A stretch of DNA of 64,000 nt from contig JAIWNE010000029.1 of the NCBI GenBank assembly GCA_025331445.1, positions 1 to 64,000 on the forward strand, read 5' to 3'. Position numbers and translations under genes: made by a program. The notes under the pieces were generated by a model. That model made no database searches, was not told where the DNA came from, and worked only from the letters and a program-made list of their open reading frames with translations. This DNA is from Blakeslea trispora (lineage: Eukaryota; Mucoromycota; Mucoromycetes; Mucorales; Choanephoraceae). Below, one piece after another: positions 10,291-25,054 of this stretch (the stretch's first letter is position 1; each line of letters starts with the position of its first letter).

Positions 10291-13200
10291 TTAAAGCTCA
10301 TGGAAGTCGGTACCAGTGATTGTCTTCTTAACATAACCAGCTCGGATGACAAAGTCACCAAAAGGTTCATCAGGGTTGCGTTCAAGAGCGTAGCGCTTAA
10401 TGATGGGGTTGATTTCTGCTAGAATTTCTTCTTCGCGCAAACTTTCTTTGTAAAGCTTGTTCAAACGTTCACCCTTATGACCACCACCAAGATAGACATT
10501 GTAGGCATTGGGAGCCTTACCAACAAAGGCAATTTCACCAAGGTAAGGACGAGCACAACCATTAGGACAACCAGTCATACGAATAGTGATAGCATCATCC
10601 TTAAGGCCGGCTTCCTCGATAGCCTTTTCAAGATGACCAACCAAAGTAGGCAAGTAACGTTCAGATTCAGCCATGGCAAGACCACAAGTAGGCAAAGCAA
10701 CACAAGCCATAGCATTCAAACGAAGACCAGTGAAGGCAAGGTTATCCATCTTGTACTTGGCTAAAAGAGCCTTTGTCTTTTCGAGATCAGCCTCAGGAAC
10801 ATTAGCAATGATAAGATGTTGGTTAGGAGACAAACGGAATTCACCCTTGTGCCATTGAGCAAGTTCCTTGAGACCAGACTTGGGTTGGAAGTCAGGCCAG
10901 TCCTTGATCTTACCGTTCTCAATGAACATACCAAAGTGCCACTTGTCGTCCAAACCCTTAGACCAGCCATAACGGTCGGCGTTGTCAGTGAATTCGTAAG
11001 AGCGTGTTTCTTCGAACTTGGTACCCATGCGAGTTTCGATTTCATTCTTGATGAAGTCCAAGCCATAGGTATCAATGGTGTACTTGAAACGGGCATGCTT
11101 ACGGTTGGTACGGTCACCGTAGTCTCTTTGGGTGGTCATGACAGCCTCAGCACACTTGACACCCAATTCGGCAGGAACATAACCAACTACATTAGCAGGA
11201 CGAGGGTAGGTCTTCTTGTTACCATGAGTCATACCCATACCACCACCAATGGTGACATTGTAACCAACAACCTTCTTGTCTTCAACGATAGCAATGAAAC
11301 CCAAATCGTGAGCAAAGATATCAACATCGTTGTTGGGAGGAACGGCAATTACAATCTTGAATTTACGAGGCAAGTAGGTGGGGCCGTAAATAGGTTCAAA
11401 GTCTTGTACAGCATTACCTGCGACTTGTTCGTCAGCTAACCAAATTTCATGATAAGCAGTGGTTTGAGGAGCCAAGTGATACATAAGATCAGTACCGAAT
11501 TGTTGAACTTGAGGGTGGACCTCGGGAATTTCAGTGACAGGAGTAATCATGATGTTACGGTTGACATCACCACAAGCAGCCAAGGTTGAAAGAAGAGAGT
11601 GATTGATACCACGGATGGTAGAACGAAGGTTCTTCTTCAAGATACCGTGAAGTTGGAAAGCTTGGCGAGTAGTACACTTGATAGCACCATTAGCATACTT
11701 GTCAGCCAATTCGTCCATTGCAAGCCATTGGGCAGGAGTAGAAACACCACCAGGCATACGGACACGAATCATGAAACTGAAGGCTTTTTCAAGACCCATC
11801 TTCTTGCGTTCTTCTCTAATATCACGATCATCTTGACCATAAGAACCGTGGAACTTGAGAAGCTTGCCGTTGATTTCGTTAATGGCACCAGTAGATTCAT
11901 CTCTAAGATCTTCAGCAATAGTACCACGAAGGAAGTTGGAGTTAATCTTCATTTGGTCATCAGTGAGCTTAGGCTCATCATCTTCAGCGCCAACATCCTT
12001 GACACCAAGAGATTTCCAGAATTCAGGCTGCCAGAGACCCAAGCCGGTTTCAAAACCATCAGCATCTTGATCATCACCCAAACCCAATTCAATCAAGCGA
12101 TTGGCACCCAAAGTTTCAAGCTTGGCATCAATGATTTTACCAGGACGGTTATAGAAAACTGCGTCTTCTTCGCGAGGCCAGTAGTGGCTGTCACCCATAC
12201 CAAAAACTGCAAAGTTTAATTGAGAGAAGTCGACGTCTCCTGGGTTCAAGCTGTTTAAGGCCTTCCAGAGTTCACGAGCGTTAGAAGGAAGTTCACCTTG
12301 ACCAGCAGTGGAACAGATAATGAGAACGTTAGTTTCATTGGCAAGTTCTTGAACATCTTCGTAATCATCCATGGCCATCAATTTGACCTTCAAGCCTCTA
12401 GATTTACCACGAGAAGCAATCTTCTTGGCGACGCCTTCGGCATTACCGTTATCGGAACCAAACAAGACAGTCAAAGGAGGACCATTGGCAGCACCCATAC
12501 CAGACAACAACTTGGCAAAGTCGTCACGTGCCTTCTTCTTCAATTCGCTTTGTCTCTTTTCAACATCCTATAAAAAACAAGTTAGTTTATGGTTAATTTA
12601 AGATGATTGTAGTATATTTACGTTTTCCAATGAGCTGACAAGGACTTGAGAAATATCAGGGTGTTGAGCAACGATTTGAGAGAAGTGGTTCTCGCGCTCC
12701 AAGAACTTTTCGAGGTCCTTCTTGATACGTTGTGAGTCCAATGAGAAAGGTTCTTTGCCCTCAGCTTCTAAAGCAGGGTTCCAGCGGTAAAGAGGCCATG
12801 AGCCGTTGTCAACAGAGACCTTGGTTTCCTTCAAAGTGTATACAGGGTTAACAAGACCGGCAGTAGCTTGAGGTTCTTGAGGCAAATAAGCTAAAACAAT
12901 AGAAGGACCATTGTAAGCGTCAGCTTCCATTAAAGCATGCAAGACACCGGTGTAAGAGGAATAGACAGCAACAGATGCAACATAAGCACTGCCAAAGTTC
13001 ATGGCATAAAGACCAATATCCTTCTTGCGTTGTTCACGAGCAAGTTCCGATGAGTAAGGCAAGGTATCGACAATCAACATATTGACATTTTCACCTTGAG
13101 CAATGACATGGTGAACACCAGATTGACCAAGGTCATAAGCCCAGGTATCGGAACCAATTAACCAGTTGGACTTGGCAAACAAGAGGTCTTTGTGTTGAAC

Positions 13201-15162
13201 AACATATTCGGTAGCAGGAAGAGAAGCAGTTGCAGCAACTACAGCTTCGGCAGCTTTGTTGATAGCCTTTACATCAGTCTTTTGTGACTTGATAGCCAAG
13301 AGCCATTGAGACAATGTCTTGTAGATTTCTTCAGACACCTTGTTTTCCTTAACCAAGACTTCAACAGCATCGATCAAACGAGTACGTTGTTGAATCTTGC
13401 TCAGGATCTTACCATAACCAAACTCAGGTGCAGCTGCAGAAGCATTTTGTTCATCGCGAGACCATACAGAGGCACTGTTGACGGCATTGGCAATCTCAAG
13501 ACGATCTTGGAAAACTTGATCCAACATCTTCAAATAAGGAGTTTCGACAGGAAGGGCTTCTTCAGTAGTCTTGGTAGTCTCAGCAGCAGATACTGATTCA
13601 GGTTGCAATTGCTTCCAGCTTTCAGGAGCAGAAACAGCTTGAGCTTTAGCCAATACGCCAGAGACATCAGATGTAACCAACTCCTTAAAGTCAACTACAC
13701 TGGCAACCTTGGCAACATTAGCAACTGCGCGCTTAGTGGAGGAAGCCAATTGTTCAATGTCACCTTGAACAATGACACTGCCATTTTTGGCAAGAGCATG
13801 GATAGCAGCTGTGGCATTTAAACTGGGCTTTTGAATGAGAACAGCTTCAGCTTGGTTTACAAAGGAAGGCAACAAAGATCCAGCAGAAGCAGAGATACGG
13901 ATATGAGATTGTTCAGCAACAGTGTATACTTGAGCGTTCTTGCCAGTAGCAACAGCATGTTGGGCATAGCTCAAAGCCAAAGCTTCGTCACCAATCAATA
14001 TGAATTGCTTAGCATCATCTACAACAATGCTATTGTCTTCATTCAAAGCTAAGTCGGCAACTCGGAACTTGCGCTCAAAGTGAGCTTTGGATAATTCAGT
14101 AAAAACAGCTTGAACTTGGGCAGGAGAGAAGTCCTGAGCATCTACACCATATTGACCACTGATGATTTCAACATCATTATTTTCAGCTGTTTGGTATGCG
14201 GCAGCAACGTCCAAGAAAAGAGGATTCCAGGTGGAGGTGAAATCATGAGAAGGTTCCAAGACAGCAACACGCTTTACGCTAGCACCAGGCAATGCGTTCA
14301 AGAAATCCTTATCTGACCAGGGACGGTACAATCTAACCTTAAGAGAACCAACCTTGGCATTCTTATCTTTGTTAACGATAGCCTTTACTGTCTTTTCAAC
14401 TACGGTAGCACCAGCACCCATAGCCACAGTGACATGTTCGGCTTCAGGATGACCGCTGTATTCCAAAGGAGCATACTGACGTCCAGTCAAGGTAGCAAAC
14501 TTGGCCATAACTTCCTGCACAGTAACACTCACATCAACCTCCTCACTACCTTCTTGTTCTTTCTTTTGTTTGTATTGAATATAAGCAGATACAGACTGCT
14601 TTTGTTTGTGTTGACGGAACTGTTCAAGATCTTCTGCTGAGACAAGTTGATCCAACACGGCTTGATCAACTGACTGGATGGTAGCATATTCCTCAGCAAT
14701 ACGCTTTGAATCAAAAAAGTGCAATACAGGCGAGTTCGTCTTGATGGCAACAGTATGAGCAATGATAGCCAAATCATAAGCTTCTTGGACAGAGCTAGAG
14801 CTCAAGAGGGTCAATCCACTTTGACGCACAGCCATTACTTTAGAAAAGTCAGCGAAAGAAGAGGTTGTTTGCTGGTTTTGAGCAGAGACGTGGAGGACAA
14901 CACCTGCCTTTGAGGATGACAATCTATAGAGCTGAGGAATAGCAGCAATCAATGCATCTGAAGGAACGAGTGCGGCAGCATGAATGCCATGTTCCAAGCG
15001 ACTAGTAATATCTTGTTGTGTATAGACAGTTTGACTTGCTTTAGATCCCCAGATGTTTTGTTCATGAATTGGTGAGTCAATGGCTTTGTATGTATAGATG
15101 TGTTCACTCAAAGCTTGAGCAGCCTTGATGGAAGCACTTTCACCATTTAAAAAACGTGACAT
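10291..15162 (-). CDS. MET5: Assimilatory sulfite reductase beta subunit (Met5/Ecm17 type)
   Basis: Reduces sulfite to sulfide with siroheme and a 4Fe-4S cluster, in sulfur assimilation to cysteine and methionine, together with a separate NADPH-flavin alpha subunit (not in this window). Two exons, 12622-15162 and 10291-12567, joined phase 0 by a 54-nt intron, give 1605 aa. Order of parts: an N-terminal pyruvate:ferredoxin-oxidoreductase-like region with a degenerate TPP-binding block at about 665-720 (GSDTWAYDLGQSGVHHVIAQ); a flavodoxin domain from about 879 (VLFGSDNGNAEGVAKKI); then the sulfite/nitrite reductase half-domains, with ACGDVNRNIM and the cluster cysteines in CVALPTC and TGCPNGC (about 1511). 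Yeast Met5 has the same layout and is somewhat shorter (about 1440 aa). The second exon has no good start of its own, which supports one gene. Confidence 0.96.
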
Positions 15163-15477
15163 TCTAAAGAGTGGGGACTATCTTTGTTGATTTGCGTTAG
15201 TAACAGTTAATTGTAGAATAGAGGTATCCAAATTGCGATTCTTTACAATATGCAAGGAAATGGAGGTTTATGTACAGGATAGTTTAAGAAGAGAAAGAAA
15301 GAAGAGAGGAGAGTGAGAGTCCCCCGTTTGCCTTTAGTATACCATAAATTGGCGAACATTGCGTCTTTAAGCACACAATTTCCTGATTTCCCCATTGGCT
15401 TACAACCAAACTCAGAAAAAAATCTCATCATTTTTTATCTTCCAATTGGACATATACCAACATACTTTATTACATGT
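15163..15477. other. MET5 upstream region and 3' flank of the kinase gene
   Basis: 315 bp separate the MET5 start and the kinase stop. No gene. A pyrimidine-rich (on the minus strand) run at 15285-15310 lies upstream of MET5. No CACGTG box seen. Confidence 0.5.
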
Positions 15478-18588
<3,111 letters not shown>

Positions 18589-20365
18589 TGTCTTAAAAGG
18601 ATAATAGAGAAGATGTAGAATAAATGATTATAGTGTACAAGATGAATAGGAGGCAAATGGAATGTATATGAATATGTCTTTTATCTCTATTTTTTTTTCT
18701 TTTTTTTTTGTAGCAGATGTATCTATAATAAAGGTAGAGCGCGGTTACAAGTGTCTATGTGAGTTTGTTTGATGTCTATACAAACAACAGTAACACTGAG
18801 TGTATTAATAAAATAACAAAAAAAAAAGAGGAGTGTATAAGAAAGAGAAGAAAAAAGTGATGGAATGAAAAAGAGAGGGAAGCATCTGTTTCTTAATGCC
18901 AGAAAAAAAAACGTGACAAGAGAAAACATAGGGGTAAACAAATCAAGTGTAACATAACAAAATAACATGTAATTTTGAATTTAAAAACAAGCATGCTTAC
19001 AAAAAAAAAAATATATATAAAAAATAGACACATAAAGTTTAGAGCTAACAAAAAATAAAAAGTAGATGTTTCAAGGGACTAGTGTTTCCAAATTATTATT
19101 TTTTTTTGCTTTATCACCGTTTTATTAGTATCTTTGTAAGATAGCATATTGTTTGTTACACATGTCTTTTTTTTTCTTAAAGGAAACTATCAAAAGAAAA
19201 ATGATATAATTTGGTCAACTTAGGGCCCTGAAAGACAAGTTTGAAACAAGTCGGTTCAAGGTCAGAGTTGGAAGGATAAAGCTACTGAGGTCGAATGCAT
19301 GCTAAACCAATCAGAATAAAATCATCAATCCAAACTCCCTTTTTTGTTTTCGAAGAGGCTCAGAAAAGAAGAGAGAGAGGGAATTGTTTTCTTTAAATCA
19401 GATTTTAAAAGGCTTGATTCATATGTTGGTAACATAATGAGAGCCTAGTTTGAGACTATCTTCATTACTGAAGAAGAAAGCCTTTTTCTTTTCTTTTACT
19501 TTGTTTTCGATGTTACGTAATCAACCTTTTTAAAAAACAAGAGTAAATTATTCAGCCTCAAGGTAGAATGTTTTTAAAAGTCATTTTTATCATTATAGAG
19601 TCTCTTTGTTTAGCGCAGACGGGCTTCTCTCTTTTCGGAAAAAGAAAAATAGAGTCAATCAACAGTATCATTGTCATTTCAACAATTAGATACAAAGCGT
19701 CTTTTCGGTTGTTGGAAATCTTACATTTTATTCATGTATTTCTACAAGAACAAAAACACAATGGTCCATTATCGAAAAAAAAAGAAAGCTGAGGACTTCA
19801 ACACTTAAGACGGCTGTACTTTTCATATATCTCTGTTCAATTGAATATAACAATAATTTGCTATTTCAAGATACTAAATGGAAGAATCTTTCGTGTACAT
19901 TTTAATGTTTAAACATGGTTAACAGTGGTACCGATGAACCATCTTTTGAAATTCTGGCATACTCAAAATCAAGAATAGTCTTAATCTTATTTCGAGATCT
20001 TCTCTCAATATGCATTGTCGAATAGAAACTTATTTAAATCTCTCACTCATTTTGTTCACTGTGAAGCTCCCCTCCTCTCCCTTTTTTTGTAAGTAAACAG
20101 TTCAGTATATAGTGGTCTTAAAAAAAGATGTATACGCTATTCCCTTTCAATTGATGCTTTATGTTTGTGAAGAAAAAAGAAACTACTTTATAGAGAGAAT
20201 ACTTATTATTTTGGTAAAATAAAACATAAAAAAAAAGAATGAAAAGTAGAGGGGGGGAAGAAGGGGGGAAAATCTTACCAGACTCTGAGGTAAATGGCAT
20301 TGTTTTTTTTGTCTGTATATACATATATATATATATATATATATACGAATACATATGAAGATAGA
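18589..20365. other. Intergenic region, no gene recognised
   Basis: About 1.8 kb upstream of the kinase gene and downstream of the BuGZ-like gene. Very AT-rich, many A(8-11) runs, and an AT dinucleotide tract at 20322-20345. Only low-complexity open frames. Confidence 0.6.
20322..20345. repeat. (AT)n microsatellite
   Basis: About twelve AT units in a row, starting 23 bp upstream of the last exon of the BuGZ-like gene on the + coordinate axis, i.e. in its 3' half (terminal intron/last exon neighbourhood). Confidence 0.85.
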
Positions 20366-21861
20366 TTAATAGACTCTATGTCTCTCTAATTGGGCACGTT
20401 GTTCCTCCTATAGAGATAAAATGTCAACATAACAAGATGATCAAACACACATCAGACTTACAGGTGATATCTCGTTATTGTTGTAGATCAATACAATTTT
20501 GGTCGCCTTCTTCTTTCCTCCGGTAGTGGCTGTTCCTGTATTAGTAGGATTACTCATTTTATTGTTACTACCAAACTGATCTGACGACGATGATGGTGGC
20601 AATTCTTGCTGTGTTGTAACATGCTCATCAGTCACTTGGGGCTCATTTGTAGCTAATGGAGTGGGTGGAGCTATCGCATTTGTATCATTCGATGTAGGTG
20701 CAGTAACAACTGGAACATCAGAGGGTTGTGGTTGTGGAGTGTCCGATGCAGGTGGTTGTGGCATAGGTGGTTGTGGTGGCATACCTGGAGGATAATAACC
20801 CCATTGTCCCGGAGCAGGAGGAGGAGCACCATAAGGCATCCTAACAAAACAAGAGTAAATAACAGTAAATCAATAGAGTGTTCTACAATTAAATGCACAT
20901 GTATATTATAGCACAGTCTAAACAGAAATATAGAACCCCCCCTCTCTCTCTTCTTTCTTTTCATACAAATGAGAGCATATGTGATATAGTATATTTGTAT
21001 TATTCACTTACCCTGGTGGAGGATAGCCATAAGGTTGAGGCATACCATACCTACCTTGTGGCATTGGAGGATAGTATTGACCATAAGGTTGTTGGTAATA
21101 TGCATTGTAGTTGGTATTATCATAATAAGGCTGTTGGGATTGGGGATCAACCATGGTAGGTGGTGCTGGTGTAGGTCCGGTAGGTGCTGCCGCTATCACA
21201 TTACTTGATCCTACCGTTGTGGTTGCTGTTGTTGCTGGGTCTGTGGAAGCAGCAGGTGTAGCCGAAGCAGCAGGTGTCGCTTTTCGGGCTGCCATCTGTT
21301 GTTGAATTTGTTCTAATGTCAATTCTCCATATTGGCCTGACCCACTTGGCTTTGACTTCTTGTTGGCATTGTTAGCACCCAACACTTTCATCTCGTGAGC
21401 AATCATGTCTTCTTCAGGAATGCCCTCCATGCCGAAAATCTCAATATCTAGCTTGTCTCTTCCAGGCAAAGCATTAGGTACTCTACACAATATAATCATC
21501 AGACGCGTTCATTTTAAGAAAGAAAAAAAAAAAGGTTGCTTCAGGATCTCATACTTGTAAATAGCGATCTTGTGTACTTGTTGAGCATGAACTACCATAC
21601 CACCTGCAGTAGCTATTCAAATAAGAAACAATGAGCTTCTCTCCCTTTTTTTCAATATCTTGAACAGCAAAGACTTACTTAGTTTCTTGTTACATTCCTC
21701 ACATTTAAAGTGTTTTGCCTGTAAATTACGATGAGCTTATGCTATTGACATGCTCATTCACTTACCCTTTGGTGAGTCACTAATACTTTGTCATCCTCAA
21801 AATCCTTTTCACAGTACCAACACCATGGTCTCATAGGCTTTGACTTTCTCTTTTTACCCAT
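20366..21861 (-). CDS. BuGZ/ZNF207-like C2H2 zinc-finger protein with GLEBS-like motif
   Basis: Start ATG 21861 (MGKKRKSKPM). The first exons give RPWCWYCEKDFEDDKVLVTH and HFKCEECNKKLTTAGGMVVH, two C2H2 fingers in the spacing of vertebrate ZNF207/BuGZ. IPEEDMIAHEMKVLGANN is also conserved in that family. The middle is a Pro/Gln/Tyr-rich disordered stretch (YYQQPYGQYYPPMPQGRYGM). The last splice joins KIVLIYNNNEISP to EEQRAQLERHRVY-stop, matching the GLEBS motif with its Glu-Glu pair that binds the checkpoint protein Bub3. In animals BuGZ loads Bub3 on kinetochores, binds spindle microtubules and affects splicing. At least five short introns. The role in this fungus is inferred from family. 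Confidence 0.85.
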
Positions 21862-23435
21862 CTTTTATATGGTATGTATATTTATTTAGAAAAAAAAAAT
21901 AAAAAAAAGTCAATTTTTGGGATAGAGCTTTGGAGATAAACTTACCCCCCGCACTCCAGCACGCATCAAAATGTATTTGACATTTTTGAGACATGTTTTA
22001 GTAATTAGGCATAGTAACGGCATGACCGATGGGTAAGTTTCTGTTTATGAAGAATACGCTTGGATGCGGATTGACATGCTGGGTGGCTATCCGTGTTTTG
22101 ATACGTATTGTTACTGCTACAAAAAAAAACAATTGACCTGTTCTTTTGTGCTTTATGTATCCTGCTCGTTTCCGAATCCTAGACAGATATGCTACCACTT
22201 GTTATGACTTAAAATCTACAGTATGGTACAGCAAAAAACCTATAAAAATTTTTAAGACAAGCTCAGTTAAACTTTTCTGACGAGTTTTGTTATCTCTTCA
22301 GCTTCACTTTTAATATAGAGAGATGGTTTTAGATTGTCTTATGCTACTGCCAAGCAGCCTAAAGTTGATACAACCCGGGAAGCTATTAGCTACATGGTTT
22401 TATCTGGTTGCTCAAGGTGCTATGCATAGCATTGTTTCTTTTTAACGCTGCTCTCAATCAACTCTTTTTTATTAAGTTAGGATGTACTGTATGAGGGCGA
22501 CACTCTTCTTTCTTCATATATTTTTGTTCCATGTCAATTTGCACCTTGGTTCCTTGTCTGATGATATATGAAGCCATAATTTCACTAACAAAAAAAAGAT
22601 AGAAAGCACTCCATCTTTAGCATGTAAAGAAGGAAAGACTGACATAGGCTATTTACAACGATTGTTATCCATTCGCTCACAACGAAAGGGAACATTATGA
22701 CATATTGATGCTCTTATATCAGCAAAGATGAATGCAAGTTAATGAACTAATCGTGACACATAAGCGTTTTACTGTAAGATGGAAGGCCTAATTCACAAAG
22801 AAGAGTTCTTGGTTGTAATTTGATGGGAGTGTTTTATCCCCTTTTTTTTTTGTCTGTTTCTAAAGACATAAATGTGCCTTCTTTTGTTTTGCTTGACATG
22901 ATCACTGTTGTTATATACAGTCATGTAAGGAATATCAACTATGCCTGCAATCTCTCCCATGGGATACTGAGCGCGATGCAACCGAAAAACTTCCCGACAA
23001 GCTATTTGCCCTTACGATTGTTACATTAGACACAAATGCTTTCATCACCAATGGTAGACATATTCGAATTGAGATTGATATCTTTAGAGAAGCTGTTGAT
23101 TGTGATCATCAGCATGATGATAAATTAAAGTTCTCGATTTTAATTGTGGGGGGGGGCTTAATCACAAAAAGTCCGACGAACAAAAGAAGCGTGTTTAAAA
23201 GTTTAAAAGGGAAAGCTTGGTTGTGACAAATACCAAGTTTAACAATGATAAGAAAAGGGGGCGAAGAAAATGTTTCAATAAGCTCATCATCTTTTTAATT
23301 CCTTTTTGTTTTGCATTTTCTTTTTCTTTCCTCTCTCTCTCTCTCTCTCTTTCTTTTGTGCTTTGTCATAATGCTGTTATTTAGCAAACATCTAAAGAGA
23401 AAATATATAAAGCATTACATAATTCATTAAAAATC
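21862..23435. other. Intergenic region between BuGZ-like and FYVE genes
   Basis: Divergent spacer of about 1.6 kb. No recognised gene. Contains a (CT)n tract at about 23330-23352, about 85 bp upstream of the FYVE gene start, and a G9 run near 23150. Confidence 0.55.
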
Positions 23436-24841
23436 ATGTCAAATATCAGTTTTCAAGAATATACTTTTTCATCCATTTTACAGCAAAAAGTAAGCTACAT
23501 TTTCTAATTCATCATCAAACAAACCCATTACTTATTCTTGTATAGTTGGAACAAAAGTTAAAGCATGAAAAATCCCTTGTGCATGCAAACATCACTATAA
23601 AGAATGACAATCATGACTCCACTAGAACTCCTTCTTTTTTTACTTACAGTGATAGTAATGCTTCATGCTGTAAGTCCCCTTTCTCCTCTCCTCTTCTTCC
23701 TTTACATACATTTTTTTTTCTACTTTCTTCATTGTCCCCCCTTTCTTACTTACTCTTTCTCTCTTTTTTAAAAAATTGGGTGATGTTGATTGTGATAGCC
23801 AACAGTTCTTTATCAGGGTGCGATGACGAACTTGAATTAGCCAAATCTAGGCTAGATGATATCATTGGACTATATCAAAATATGGCTCATGTTACATCCA
23901 AATACAACACAACTAATGCACCTACTCTATTGTCCGAGCAAGCATGGCATCGACAATTCCTACAACTCATGTCAGATTTAACACATCATGCCGAGCAACT
24001 AGAGAACTTTTCGACAGACATGTTAAATACTGAGACTCAAGTACGGCAATTGCTTTCACTAGAAAAATCCATAGTAGAGCGACTTCATGAACAAGAGAAA
24101 TTGTACATTTCTCGCCTTGAGGAATGCCATCAAGTATTGGGACGTCAAATTGAGCTGATGAACTGCCTTGATGAAATTAGCCATTCTCTACAAGATACCC
24201 GGAATTCTTTTGATTCATCCTCTTCTACCACATTATGCTCTACAAAGCATCGCCATAGCTTAGTTTCCAATTCGACTCGAGTGAATGTACAGGACACATC
24301 TCTTGATACATGGATTCATCGCATACGGTGTGAATTAAGTCTGAGGATAGGTGGTAGTGCGAGCACTGGTTGTGTAATGCACTCATTTCAACATGGAAGT
24401 ACAACAGAATGGATTGTGTCCGGATTAGGAACAGCAACAAATTTTGAGCCCTGTAAATACACATTTCATATTCGACTTGGAGAACATCATCCTTTTCGAT
24501 TGCTGCCGAAAGAAGAATGGATCTCGGATGATCAAGTGGATCAATGTCAGTCAGAGGACTGTTCAACTTATTTCACATTGCTTCAGCGACGCCATCATTG
24601 TAGAAAGTATGTTTGTTTTGTATATCAAAATATACCTGTCGTTGACTCATCATTGTTTATCTTTTATGTATCTAGATGTGGTCATATTGTTTGTCAAAGA
24701 CACAGCATGAATCGTGCTTCATTGCTTAACGCTTCAGACAGGCTTGGATGGCATCGTGTATGCAATCATTGCTTTGATGAGCTTATGGAACATAATACTA
24801 TAAAGCAATCAACAGATTCCCTTATGGATCATTGTAAATAA
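23436..24841 (+). CDS. FYVE zinc-finger protein with coiled-coil region
   Basis: Four exons. A short first exon (23436-23489, MSNISFQEYTFSSILQQK) splices through a 56-nt intron to LEQKLKHEKSL; the second intron (GTAAGTCC at about 23671) joins SNASC to SNSSLSGCDDELELAK. The middle is helical (LEKSIVERLHEQEKLYISRL). The C-terminus is a FYVE finger: EEWISDD (WxxD), then CQSEDC, then after a third intron RRHHCRKCGHIVCQRHS and WHRVCNHCFDEL. The RRHHCR basic patch binds phosphatidylinositol 3-phosphate, so endosome or vacuole targeting is expected. All eight zinc ligands can be traced. No other known domain; partner unknown. The stop lies 213 bp from that of the convergent LRR gene. Confidence 0.88.
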
Positions 24842-25054
24842 CTAATTGTTTATTATACCTATTTTTTGATGTTACACTCTAAATATACTTGTTTTTTTTC
24901 TTAATATGATACCACTAAAAATAAATAAATGATTTATTTATTTATAGCTTAAATCGATTTGATGTATTACATCTTTCTGATCGTGTTTTCTTCTAGTAAG
25001 CGTATTTTATTTGGTTCGTTGTATTCTCGTTTTAGAGTATATGAAGAAATGCTT

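Noticed and set aside
10816..11439. Long open frames (around 200 codons) on the + strand opposite the sulfite reductase gene
   Set aside because: They are antisense shadows of a strongly biased, fully recognisable coding sequence; their peptides are low in complexity and match nothing.
10291..12567. Sulfite reductase exon 2 as a gene of its own
   Set aside because: It lacks a good ATG start, and a 54-nt GT-AG intron joins it in frame to the upstream 847 codons. The combined layout equals yeast Met5.
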